Assembly (NCBI GenBank): GCA_027578815.1
Contig: JANBTH010000289.1
Span: 1 to 22,295 of the forward strand
DNA: 22,295 nucleotides
Reading direction: 5' to 3'
Source of the DNA: Coemansia sp. RSA 1804
Lineage: Eukaryota; Kickxellomycota; Kickxellomycetes; Kickxellales; Kickxellaceae
Shown here: piece after piece, positions 9,705-18,347 of the stretch
Layout: the number at the start of each line of letters is the position of its first letter
Position numbering within the stretch: position 1 is the first letter of the stretch
Notes under the pieces: generated by a model
What the model was told of the DNA's origin: nothing
Database searches by the model: none
Seen by the model: the letters and a program-made list of their open reading frames with translations, nothing else
Position numbers and translations under genes: made by a program

Positions 9705-10306
9705 TCAGGAGTTTTCCATATTGTTACGCTTGTAGAGTCTTGACGCTGTATACACAGCGCTGTTTTCAATGGTCATGCCAATATCCGTGCGTTCCAGGCA
9801 GCCAAGGTGACAGGAATCGTAATTCTTGGTTGTTATCTGAGTAAGGACCTGTTCTGAGAGATTTTTGTAAAAGTCAGCATTTTCTCTTTTTGCATCAGAA
9901 ATTAGCTTATGCTCGAGGATTACGCCAAATTGATTTGGCTGGTTGCTGGTGCTACATAGTCGCATTGTATAGTCGCAGCGACCAACACCCGCATTTTTCT
10001 CTCTAACTAGCATCACATGCAACACCTTGACAGACTTTTGCTTTGGATGAGTGAGTACGCCAAAGCGAGATGCCTCCAATGATTGTCTTGGCTATATGGT
10101 TGGCACAATAGTAAAGAAATAATTAAGGAGGCAAGATGATAACGTTCTTATCTTTAAAATTTTCTAAAAACAAGTTTAAAAACATCTTATGCTAGCTGTC
10201 TTTCCTCTTACCTCCACGATACCAGGTGAGTTGTGACAAATGAAATATCATACTCGTCAGTCAGAGGGATGTAGTGACCAAGGTTACTAATAACAAGGTT
10301 GGACAT
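9705..10306 (-). CDS. hypothetical protein, two exons, no recognised family
   Basis: I do not recognise this protein. Exon 1 runs from the ATG at 10306 to 10212 and exon 2 from 10086 to 9705. Spliced, they give 158 residues in frame (95 + 382 nt). The donor is AG|GTAAGA and the acceptor CCAAG|A; an AG five bases earlier would break the frame. Exon 1 encodes a start MSNLVISNLGHYIPL, followed by DEYDISF. There is no signal peptide, membrane segment, long repeat or low-complexity run; two Cys-containing stretches (GRCDYTMRLCS and CHLGCLE) are visible. A TATA run (10358-10368) lies about 50 nt upstream of the ATG, which supports a real promoter. The exon 2 frame alone has no ATG at its open end, so the unspliced model is poor. 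It converges with the acyltransferase, 103 nt between stops. Reality is likely; function is unknown. Confidence 0.55.
10087..10211 (-). other. predicted 125-nt GT-AG intron in the orphan gene
   Basis: Read on the minus strand, it begins GTAAGA and ends ...AACCATATAGCCAAG. The reading frame of exon 1 would hit a stop at once without splicing (GG TAA), and the in-frame TAG near the 3' end of the intron is removed by splicing. Phase at both junctions matches. Confidence 0.55.
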
Positions 10307-10916
10307 CTAGTAGAACGTGTCAAAAACTGACTTGTGTTGCAAACTAAGCCTGAAAAATATATATAATTAGAGAAACTGGTACATTTTTTGCCAAAGATTG
10401 TTGAGAAGCTGCTTCCAAAGTACTTGGATGTCCGAAAAACATAGAAACAGTTAGCTTCAATATGGCAATGTGTTATGGTGAAGAGGTTTTATAGTGTACA
10501 AAGATAGACAACTTTTTTTACATTGTTTAAAGTTTAAAACATAGGTTGGTCTCAAGGCAAACAGCGTTATCCAGTTTTTAAAACACACATGATTAATGAA
10601 GAAGATGCTCGTTAAAGAAACAGGGTTTTTTTTTTGTAAAAACAAGATGTGGAGAAATCCAAAGCCGACCCCGTTTCAATGACAAAAGAGGAGACTCTTT
10701 GCTATTAAACTAAAGCAAAATCCGGATAGTCGCTGTAGAAAAGCCAGATAGATGTCCAGAATTTACAGTAGAAATGCAGGATGAATTGGTTTTCTATTTT
10801 TCTTTCTCCAAGAATACCATTAATTCATGACATCTCCACTTTATTTAAAGTATTACTACACCATATCCACTCACTAACTCCAATTGTTGCATATTTGCAA
10901 GTCCTAAAAAAAGTAA
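10307..10916. other. divergent intergenic region, orphan gene / PDX1-like gene
   Basis: AT-rich region of about 600 nt between two divergent starts. A TATA run at 10358-10368 fits the leftward orphan gene. A TATA-like element (ttatttaaag, 10841-10850) lies about 70 nt before the PDX1-like ATG. T-rich and A-rich runs occur near 10500-10640. No RNA gene or credible ORF was found. Confidence 0.45.
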
Positions 10917-11789
10917 ATGTCGGCCAACAACCCAAACAACACCAAGGAACAGCACCGCATAAAAATATGCTTTGCCAACCAGCTGAAGGGCGGAGCGATA
11001 TTCAGCGTATCGAATAAGACGCAGGCATTGTCGTGCGAGTCGTCGGGCGCAATCGCGGTAATCGCAGTGGACCACCGCACACGCGAGGAGGTGGAGGAAA
11101 ACGCGGACGGAGTGACGCGGATGATTGACCCGTCGCGAATCAAGGACATAATGGACGTGGTGGCAATCCCGGTGTTTGGGAGAGTGCGCATAGGACACGA
11201 GATGGAAGCGCGCATCGTCGAGAGCATCAAGGCGAACGGCGTGGACGAGCACGAGATGCTGACAGCGGTAGCGCCGGGCGACCGGCACATCAGGAAGAGA
11301 AACTACAAGGTGCCGTTCATGTGCGGCGCATCTGATTTGGGCGAGGCGCTGAGGCGGATCCAGGAGGGCGCCAGCATGATCCGGATCAAGGGAAACTCGG
11401 CAGAGGACACTGCTAATCTTGCACAGGCGGTCGAGGACATCACCACGATCCAGGACCAAATAAAACGGGCCGTCAACAGCTCCAACGACGATGCGGCGCT
11501 CAAGGAGTTTGCGGAGGAGCTGCAGGTCAGGTTCGACTACCTCAAGCAGGTGGCCCAGATCGGCAGGCTCCCGGTACCCGTGTTCGGGTCCGGCGGAATC
11601 GTGCAGCCGTCAGATGCGGCGTACATGATGGAGCTCGGATGCGACGGCGTTGTGGTGAGCAACAGAGTGTTTGCGGGATCGTCCAACCAAAGGCGTATCG
11701 AATCGATTGTCAGAGCCGTCGAGAATCCGAACAACTACGAGCTGATTGCCGCGCTGTCCGAGGACCTGAGTGTTCCAGACACCGAGTAA
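10917..11789 (+). CDS. PDX1: Pdx1/Snz-family protein, predicted non-catalytic (pseudoenzyme)
   Basis: Predicted 290-residue protein of the PdxS/Pdx1/Snz family, the synthase subunit that makes pyridoxal 5'-phosphate from ribose 5-phosphate, glyceraldehyde 3-phosphate and ammonia from Pdx2/Sno. Family blocks are clear: GGAIFSVSN (25-33), IPVFGRVRIGH (84-94), VPFMCGASDLGEALRRIQEG (132-151), SDAAYMMELGCDGV (232-245). Compared with Bacillus PdxS numbering, the aspartate D24 is Ser 30 and the imine-forming lysine K81 is Arg 89. The second lysine K149 is kept as Lys 158, but the following GxxGTG-type loop reads GNSAEDT and the GSG phosphate loop reads SNR (248-250). Several active-site losses in an intact full-length frame suggest a pseudoenzyme, as with plant PDX1.2. 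The role is inferred, perhaps assembling with a catalytic paralogue elsewhere. The gene is GC-rich and intronless, with no Pdx2 gene nearby. Confidence 0.9.
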   Translation: MSANNPNNTKEQHRIKICFANQLKGGAIFSVSNKTQALSCESSGAIAVIAVDHRTREEVEENADGVTRMIDPSRIKDIMDVVAIPVFGRVRIGHEMEARIVESIKANGVDEHEMLTAVAPGDRHIRKRNYKVPFMCGASDLGEALRRIQEGASMIRIKGNSAEDTANLAQAVEDITTIQDQIKRAVNSSNDDAALKEFAEELQVRFDYLKQVAQIGRLPVPVFGSGGIVQPSDAAYMMELGCDGVVVSNRVFAGSSNQRRIESIVRAVENPNNYELIAALSEDLSVPDTE

Positions 11790-11887
11790 TAGCGATTCAG
11801 TAGATATTATAATAGAATAGAATAGAAAGAACAAGGGTAGATAACGAAATATGAAATACGAGCTAGTTGCCCGAGAGAGAGAAAGGG
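11790..11887. other. short convergent 3' intergenic spacer with (TAGAA)n run
   Basis: 98 nt separate the stops of the PDX1-like and SLM-like genes. The spacer holds a short tandem ATAGAATAGAATAGAA run near 11811-11828. With so little room, the two 3' UTRs probably overlap or abut. Confidence 0.5.
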
Positions 11888-13759
11888 TCAGTGCGCAGGG
11901 GCAGGAGCAGGAGTACCCGTAGCAGCAGCAGGAGCATCAAGCGCATCGGCGGGATGGTCGTAGCTGGGCAGTGCGCCGCGCTGAGGAAGGGGAGGAGCCT
12001 CGGGCATCTGACGAGGCAGGTGCGTGTCGTCCTCGAGTCTGGTGCCGTCGGAGCTGTGCGGCGAACCGTCGGCATCGACTGGCGCATCGCTGACCTCGCG
12101 CGCCGGGTAGAACTTCTCAACAGGCGCGGGGGACTCGGGCATCGCACGATCCGCATGCGAGACAGATCCGTTGGTCTCCTGGCTCAGGTCGCGCGCTGCC
12201 TCCTCGGACTTGTTACGCGCAGAGTCCTCGCTCAGGTTGCGCGCAGCCAGCTCGCCAGCGGTGATGCCGGCGGCGGTGGGCAGCCCATCGGCGGAAGTGG
12301 CAGCAGCTCTGGCGGCAGCGGCCTCCTCGGCAGCCTTGGAATGGCGCAGCGTGCCGCCGACAACGGTGCTCTTGGGCAGAGCAGACTCGGGCGCAGGCGA
12401 CACCGAGCGGATGGCGTTGAGCCAGTGGTCGGCGGTCGCGGCATCGGCAGCACGGAACAAGTGTCTGCTGTGGCCGATCTTGATTCCGCCGGCGGTGATC
12501 TGGAACACGCACGGATCATCCATGGGTCTGACGACGCAGTCAATAAGATGGAACGAGACGTTGGGAGCGCGCTCCAGCAGGCCCTTCTGCTCCGCGTAGC
12601 AGTGCAAGTACCCCTGCGCAGTGAGCACCGCATACGCTGGGTGGTAGTTCTTGATGATTCCCTTCTCGCGCTCCAGCGATCCCTCCAGCAGCACTGCCGC
12701 CACCGCGCTGTCGCGATGCATGTAGTCGTAGTCGCCCAGCGATGCCAGCCCCGTCAGTCCCAGCGGCGCCTGTAGCGTCGAGCCATATGCCGCGTCAAAC
12801 GCGCGCTGCTCGCTCGTCGTGTCAAAATGATCCATGAAGCCCAGACACGCGCCAACGGCTGCCATGTTGGTCTGTGCGCAATCGCGGTCGCAGATAGCCG
12901 CCGCCGCAACAATGTCACGCAGCCGCTCGCATACCGTGATCTCCCAGCGCGCCAGACGCTCGCGCTCGGCCTGCACCGCCGTGAACAGAGAGTTCTCGAC
13001 CTCGGCCTGGCGTGTCAATTCGCGCCGCACATTCTGCTGCGCAAGCCATGCGTCCTGTGCCTTGTGCTTCTTCTTATAAGCCTCAACCGCATTCGCGAGC
13101 TTCTCCTTCGCTTCCTCGGCGTCCTTTGCCTGTTTGCGCAGCCGCTTGTATATGGGAGCCAGATGGTCCGTGTACATCCTCAGACTGCCCTTGATGTCCG
13201 ACCGCAGGGCCTCCAGCTGCTTCACGGTGTTGGTCTCCAGGCTCTGCGCCGCACGCACATGCTGCGATGCGCGCATCCGGTGCACCTCGCGGATCTGAGC
13301 GCCCAGCTGCTGCACGCCGCTCGCCCGCTCAATCCCTGCCAAGCAGTGGTCTGTCTTCAGCGGCACCGCCAGCTCCCCGGTGGCCTTCTCCAGCGCCTTG
13401 CTCACCGACCGCTCCACCGCTGCGATGCTCTCAAAGTACTCGATGTACTCCTTGGCCAGGCTCTGCCACGATTTGAGCCGCTGCACTAGGATGTCCTCCT
13501 GCGTTGCCGACCCCGTCATCGACGCCTTTCCGCGGCTGTTCGACGGATGCGACCCCAGCCCCGGCGGCGCCATCTGTCCGCCGTGCCTGTACTCGTCTGA
13601 CGATGGCCCGCGCTTCTCGTCCATGCTGAATCCGCGCACAGTGTTCTGGTTCTCTGCGCCATTCGTCTGCTGCTTGGAGCTGTCGACTATCGTGCCCATG
13701 GGCAGTCTGTCTCTCTTTCGCCGAAGCGTCTTCAGTTTGCGCGTGGCTCCAGACAGCAT
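11888..13759 (-). CDS. SLM1: Slm1/Slm2-like BAR-PH domain protein
   Basis: Predicted 623-residue protein. In yeast, Slm1 and Slm2 bind PI(4,5)P2 at the plasma membrane, move out of eisosomes under membrane stress, and recruit Ypk1 to TORC2. Here residues 1-85 are probably disordered and basic at the start. An F-BAR/BAR-like helical domain follows (about 88-305), opening with the family-like LVQRLKSWQSLAKEYIEYFES. A PH domain is at about 358-453, from LLEGSLEREKG through YAVLTAQGYLHCY to HWLNAIRS. The C-terminal 170 residues are Ala/Pro/Ser-rich with a three-copy 8-residue repeat (506-529) and a PPLPQR sequence (589-594) resembling an SH3 ligand. No PxIxIT calcineurin site was recognised. The open frame runs six codons upstream of the chosen ATG without another ATG. 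The gene is GC-rich and intronless; long antisense ORFs opposite it are shadows. Confidence 0.87.
   Translation of the reverse strand: MLSGATRKLKTLRRKRDRLPMGTIVDSSKQQTNGAENQNTVRGFSMDEKRGPSSDEYRHGGQMAPPGLGSHPSNSRGKASMTGSATQEDILVQRLKSWQSLAKEYIEYFESIAAVERSVSKALEKATGELAVPLKTDHCLAGIERASGVQQLGAQIREVHRMRASQHVRAAQSLETNTVKQLEALRSDIKGSLRMYTDHLAPIYKRLRKQAKDAEEAKEKLANAVEAYKKKHKAQDAWLAQQNVRRELTRQAEVENSLFTAVQAERERLARWEITVCERLRDIVAAAAICDRDCAQTNMAAVGACLGFMDHFDTTSEQRAFDAAYGSTLQAPLGLTGLASLGDYDYMHRDSAVAAVLLEGSLEREKGIIKNYHPAYAVLTAQGYLHCYAEQKGLLERAPNVSFHLIDCVVRPMDDPCVFQITAGGIKIGHSRHLFRAADAATADHWLNAIRSVSPAPESALPKSTVVGGTLRHSKAAEEAAAARAAATSADGLPTAAGITAGELAARNLSEDSARNKSEEAARDLSQETNGSVSHADRAMPESPAPVEKFYPAREVSDAPVDADGSPHSSDGTRLEDDTHLPRQMPEAPPLPQRGALPSYDHPADALDAPAAATGTPAPAPAH
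12173..12244 (-). repeat. three degenerate 24-nt tandem units in the SLM-like gene
   Basis: Three in-frame 24-nt units encode ARNLSEDS, ARNKSEEA and ARDLSQET in the disordered tail. The units differ at several bases, so the duplication is not recent. The tail is probably flexible and tolerant of copy change. Confidence 0.65.
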
Positions 13760-14900
13760 GCTCAGAAGGATAGACAATTAGAAAGTAACAAAAAGCAAGA
13801 GCAAAAGTGGTAGTAGTAGATTTAGACTTTGGATATTCAAGAGAGAAAGAAATGGAAAGGCGATAATTAACGCAAGAGGAATTTTTAAATAGATATCAAT
13901 TAAACCAGAAATGAAAGACTTGAATGAAGAAAAGAGGACGGACGACGACCCCCTCCAGATGATGGTTTAAGTACTTTCCCCAAAAATGGAAACATCTTGC
14001 TCTACTTCTTTTTGCCTTTTCCATCCCAACAAACCGGCATCTTCATCATCATCCCATCCGTCACCCACCCCCTATTCTCAGGATCTACGCAATAGTAGAC
14101 CTTTGCAGTACAAGGCGCCCAAATGCAAGGTTGATTCAATGAAGGCCAACCCATTCATTCCATTTTCCCTCTATTGTTGTCAAAGGAAAAAGAGAAAGCA
14201 AAAACTCTTTAAAAAGATAGTGCGCCACCCATGCTAACCGCACTCATGTTGCCAAAAAAAAACATCCCACCAAAGCTTTCTTTCCTCTTCGTCTGACGTG
14301 GGTGGATTGGGTGATAGCAAAACAGGGCAGTAACCATTGTTTTTAATGAAGAACAAAGCAAAAAATAGTAAAAAATAATGCATTTCCCTCCTTTTTTGTT
14401 GCTGTCTATTTGCTTTGTTGAACATGTGTCCCAAATTTGTTTTTCTTATTTAGGCACCGTTCAATCCCAATCCTTGCTGGTCACGTTGCCATGACCTCTT
14501 CTTCCTCCTCCTCCTCTTCGTCTCAGCCTCGCAAACCCACCCATCCATCCACACTTGTTACCGTGCCTGAAATGAGGAAATAGAAAAAAGTGGTTTGAAT
14601 AATGGCAATAAAAATAGAACTCGGAACCCAAACCTCAACTTTCATTTTATATTCTTTCCGTGATGACGACATAGTTTTGCCTTTTATGATCTCCACTAAC
14701 TCCGGCGGTAATGACGACAATGATGACGAAGGCGATGACGAAGATGGCATGCGCAGTAAGCAAGAAGTAGCTGCCAGCATCCATGCATTCCCATTCTTGT
14801 CACAAACTGACTAACGGCTACTATAATCCGCAGCCGCATGGGTACCTTCTCTCTCTTTACTCTACTCTATCTTCAGCATTATTAAACTTTATTCGCTAGT
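13760..14900. other. gene-free stretch: SLM-like promoter and ZIP gene 3' flank
   Basis: About 1.1 kb without a convincing gene. The left part is upstream of the SLM-like gene; a TATA-like TATTTAAAAA on the minus strand lies near 13882-13891. Pyrimidine-rich and CTC/TTC repeats occur near 14490-14525, and a GATGACGA-rich simple stretch near 14710-14750. Small ORFs at 13986-14237 (83 codons, plus strand) and 14602-14814 (70 codons, plus strand) have ATG starts but biased, family-free sequence, and I do not accept them. A minus-strand AATAAA (14888-14893) just after the ZIP stop may be its polyadenylation signal. Confidence 0.45.
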
Positions 14901-17217
14901 TCACTGCCCAAGCGATGTGTTCGCAAACAACATAGCTGCAACACCAAGCGCAAAGCACCAGGCCACAATGTTCCCCGACTTGTCGTAGATGCGTGCGGTC
15001 GGAAGCATGCCATTCAGCGAGACCATGCACATCATTCCGGACGTCAGGCCAAACATTGCGCCAAACCAACCGGCAAGCACCCCACTGTCGTCTTGCTTGA
15101 GCTCTCCAAGCACTAGCATCCCAAGCAGCGCGCCGATTGCCGGTGGTGCCGCACCCATCAGCGACGCAACGAGGAACGCTGCATTTCGCCGCCCAGTCGC
15201 CAGGAAGAGCGGCAATGCAAGCATCACACCTTCGGGAAGATTGTGGAAGAACAGCGATGCCGCTACTGAGATCCCCAGTCGTGGCGACGCCTTGCGCGAC
15301 ATGTAGATTATCAGACCCTCGGGCACCTTGTGTAGCGCAATTGCAACCGCTGTCTGCAGCCCTACGCGGATCAGAAGCTGTTTGTGGTGGCTGCTTACTT
15401 GTGCTGCTGAGCTTGTTCCTGGCCCTGACAGCTGCACTTCTGGCTCAGCACCATGGTTCCCGTGGCTGTGCCCATGGCGGTGATTGCAACTGTGGTTGTG
15501 GCTATTATCGTTATTGCTGTTGCTTCGGTTATGTCTGTATCCGCTGTGCGGTTCTAGCGGCGTGTTGTTTGCCGTGTCTACAATGTTGTACCGATCGTGG
15601 CCAACAGCGCCGCTGTCCGCAATCTCGGGACAGCTGCAGCAGGAGCAGCTGCAGCGCCTTGACAAGGAGCTGATTCTGGCACACTCTGCATTGTGCTCCG
15701 AATGCGACTGGGATGGCGGGTGGATATGCAGATGCGGATACACGGGCGTTATATGGCAATGCTCGATGTTGTAGCACCCGGGTTTTGTGCAAGCATACTC
15801 GCACCTGCAAACATGCATGTTCGGGGGCGTGGGGCACGATGCTGCACTTGCATACGGTAGCGCCGGGCTGTGGCTGTGCAAGGATCCCGATCGCCGCGAA
15901 TGATGACATACTTGCCTGGAATCTGCGGCCTCGCTAACCATAAGACAGCTGTGCTTGCATGATCCCGATCCTGCAGAATGCAATGAAACCCGGCTGTCCT
16001 CGTTGCTGGTTGGTCTTAGCAGGGGCTGGCTTTCTCTGTCGCCTTCAACACACACTTGAACATTGCCACTGTCGCGATTGCTGCTGCTTCTACTCCTGCT
16101 CCTACTCCTATTTTCGTTGGCAAAGGTGCCCTGGCCATGATGGCCGCTATGGTGGTCCAGACAATGTCCCTCATCGCCTTGCTCGTCCGACAGCTCTGGG
16201 CTTGGCGGATGTGACGCACACGCATGCTTTATCGGCGAGTCCTGCGGCATAATGCGCGAGACGGCATGAACCAAAAGAATGTTGAGACAAGCGCCAATTA
16301 CAAACAACACCGCTGTCAGTGCCCCCGAATGCCGTTTTGCAAAGCCCCAGCTTGAAGCGTGGTTGAAATAGTCGATGGACTCCTTTGTTAGAACGCTGAT
16401 ACTCGTGTATGCCATGATTCCGGATGCCCCGGCGAGCATTGCTGAAAGTACTGTGTGTGAATCGAGGACGTTGAAGTCTCTGGAAACGCCGATCGCGTGG
16501 AGCAATGGATCAACGTATATCGTTGCGCCTATATAAAAGTCAGTCAAATAGAGGTAAAAATGAAAGAATAGGAGTGGGAAACATAGTTCATGGATTTAGC
16601 GTGCAATCGATGGAAGATAAAGAAAGAAAAAGACAGCCACTTGCTTCGCAGCAGCATACCATTTCCTATTATCTCTTGCATGCCCAATTATCAGCTGCCT
16701 TGTCTTTCCATGTTCAGGCGGCAAATAAACTATATTGTTGCATGTCTCCAGATCTTTTTCTTTTCCTTTCCTTTCCAGACAACAATGGCAAGAAGATGAA
16801 AGATAGAAGATAAAGACAGGGAATTAGGGAGGGGGCACACATAGATACATGGTTCTGGATTGCGAGGCAATGTGAGCATAGATAAACAAGGACAGGCTGA
16901 GATAGATGAGACAATGGTGCATATATTGACTTTGCAGCGTATGAAAGATACACCAGCCTATTCCAATTAATATATTCAACCTGGTCAAGTGGAAAAGGTC
17001 AAAGACATATGCCACTACAACCTGCTTACTCATCCCTACAGACATAACACACACAGCTAGCTATCTAGCAAACCCTAACCAAATCAAGCCAGAATAAATA
17101 GCCTGTATACTTGCCTCCTATTGCTGACGCTAGCCCAGAGGTCATTGCAAACAGCAATGCCTGTGTTGTGCTGCTGTCCCCCGATTCTACCATGCCTGCC
17201 GCCTGTGTGAGTATCAT
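14901..17217 (-). CDS. ZRT3: ZIP-family zinc transporter, Zrt3-like (two exons)
   Basis: Predicted 576-residue ZIP transporter; yeast Zrt3 releases stored zinc from the vacuole. Exon 1 is 17217-17115 and exon 2 is 16528-14901. The join completes TM1 as SGLASAIGG/ATIYVD, which neither exon gives alone. TM1-3 occupy about 19-125. A very long loop (about 126-416) rich in His, Cys, Ser and Asn follows, then TM4 with HKVPEG (434-439), TM5 with HNLPEG (463-468), and TM6-8 to the C-terminus. The two HxxPEG motifs are the metal-binding core of the family, and HKxPEG in TM4 is typical of Zrt3 rather than of Zrt1/2. The loop holds CSCSCCSC (327-334) and HGHSHGNHG (386-394). Exon 2 taken alone starts with a TTG inside the intron's end, not an ATG. 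Localisation to the vacuole is inferred from homology only. Confidence 0.85.
16529..17114 (-). other. predicted 586-nt GC-AG intron in the ZIP transporter gene
   Basis: On the minus strand the donor reads GGAG|GCAAGT, the consensus of GC-AG introns, and the acceptor TTTTATATAG|GC, with a branch-like CTGAC about 15 nt upstream. Only this donor keeps the frame; the GT four bases further gives a frameshift. The intron is AT-rich and much longer than the 125-nt intron of the orphan gene. The ORFs inside it look like chance. Confidence 0.72.
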
Positions 17218-18347
17218 TTTGCGAACGCCAAACGCTCTCTAATACCACGGTTTAGAGTACGTTTCTTCCTCTCTTTCTTTGTGAACAGCGCGGTAGTAAC
17301 GAGTATACAAAATATATGATAACAAAGAGCGAAAAAGAATAGGATGAGCTGCGCCTCCTCTATACTCCTTCAAAAAAAGCCTAACTAGGAAAACCAAAGG
17401 AGAAAAGAAATGAAGAAATAAAATGGCTATTGCACAAAGAGGACAAAGAAAAGAAGGAAAGAAAGAAGCGAGTGGGTTGGATTGAACAACCAAACTGGAA
17501 GAAATAGAAAAAAGAGGGATTAGGATAAGAAGAAAAGAGTCAAACACTTTAAACCACAAGGACAGAATGGAAGAGAGGAGAGAAAAGAGGGGCTAGAAGC
17601 AAAAAAAGGAAAACCTATTTTCCTCCATCTCCCTCGTTTCGTGCCAGTTAATGTGCATCGGTCCTCATGCACTTTACAAACATTGCATTATCGAATAATG
17701 AGAAGGCGGGTTTTTGGGGCTTCTCTCTTTTGCATTTTCATGTCCCGTTTTTTGGAAGGAGAGGAGGATTCAGAGAACGCGTATTGCCTGGTACCGCTTA
17801 GACAGAAACAGCTCAATATGCCATATCTTCTTTCCTTCTTCAGCAGCGTTTGTGAGCAAGCTGCCCAACTAACGCCGACACTTGTGCGGTTGTCTTTTGC
17901 GCGGGAAATCAGCACAGGCGGAGCTGACAAATAGGTTTGAACGGAACGAGGAAGGAGGAGGAGGGGCGTTGGAAGGTTTTCTTGCTTTGTCCCATTTTTT
18001 GATGCGGGACGCAAATTCTACTGAATAGAGAAAATATTTCATATTTCCATCCTGTAACCGGTGGGGTCCGCATCACAGCCATCGCCAATCTGTGGGAAAA
18101 AGAACAATGGCGTCTGAAAAAAGGGAGCCACACATGTTCAATTTTCTTGTTCTTTATTTTTTCTTTGGCAGCTGCGCGCGCCTCGTTTAGGCAAATAACA
18201 AGAAAGCACTGACAACAATCTCGTACAGGCAAGCCTCGGTGCACAATTAGCATCCGACAGACAAGAAGAATAAAAAGGACAAAGAAGAGGGATTTATGGC
18301 AATAAGGAAATAAGGTAGACTAGAATAGTGAAAAAGTAAGAAAAAGC
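17218..18347. other. gene-free stretch: ZIP promoter side and nucleoporin 3' flank
   Basis: About 1.1 kb of A/G-rich sequence on the plus strand (C/T-rich on the minus strand), with purine runs near 17380-17600. It should contain the promoter of the leftward ZIP gene and the 3' end of the leftward nucleoporin gene. ORFs of about 100 codons (17641-17934 plus, 17909-18253 minus, 17239-17559 minus) overlap one another, show no family features, and are rejected. I saw no obvious zinc-response element. Confidence 0.45.

Noticed and set aside
11867..12775. Long plus-strand ORF of about 300 codons opposite the SLM-like gene
   Set aside because: It lies antisense to a gene with clear BAR and PH homology in GC-rich DNA, starts with TTG, and is Arg/Gly-rich without family features.
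12827..13489. Plus-strand ORF of 220 codons opposite the BAR domain
   Set aside because: Antisense shadow in GC-rich sequence; its Leu/Arg/His-rich composition is typical of such shadows.
1..17068. Shared GCTATCTAGC near the left edge and near 17059
   Set aside because: A ten-base match between AT-rich non-coding regions is not evidence of a repeat family.
17069..17080. Telomere-like AACCCTAACC
   Set aside because: Barely one and a half units inside an intron; expected by chance.
17909..18253. Minus-strand ORF of 114 codons in the gap left of the nucleoporin
   Set aside because: It has an ATG, but no recognisable features, a clashing overlap with other chance ORFs, and a simple A/G-rich surrounding.
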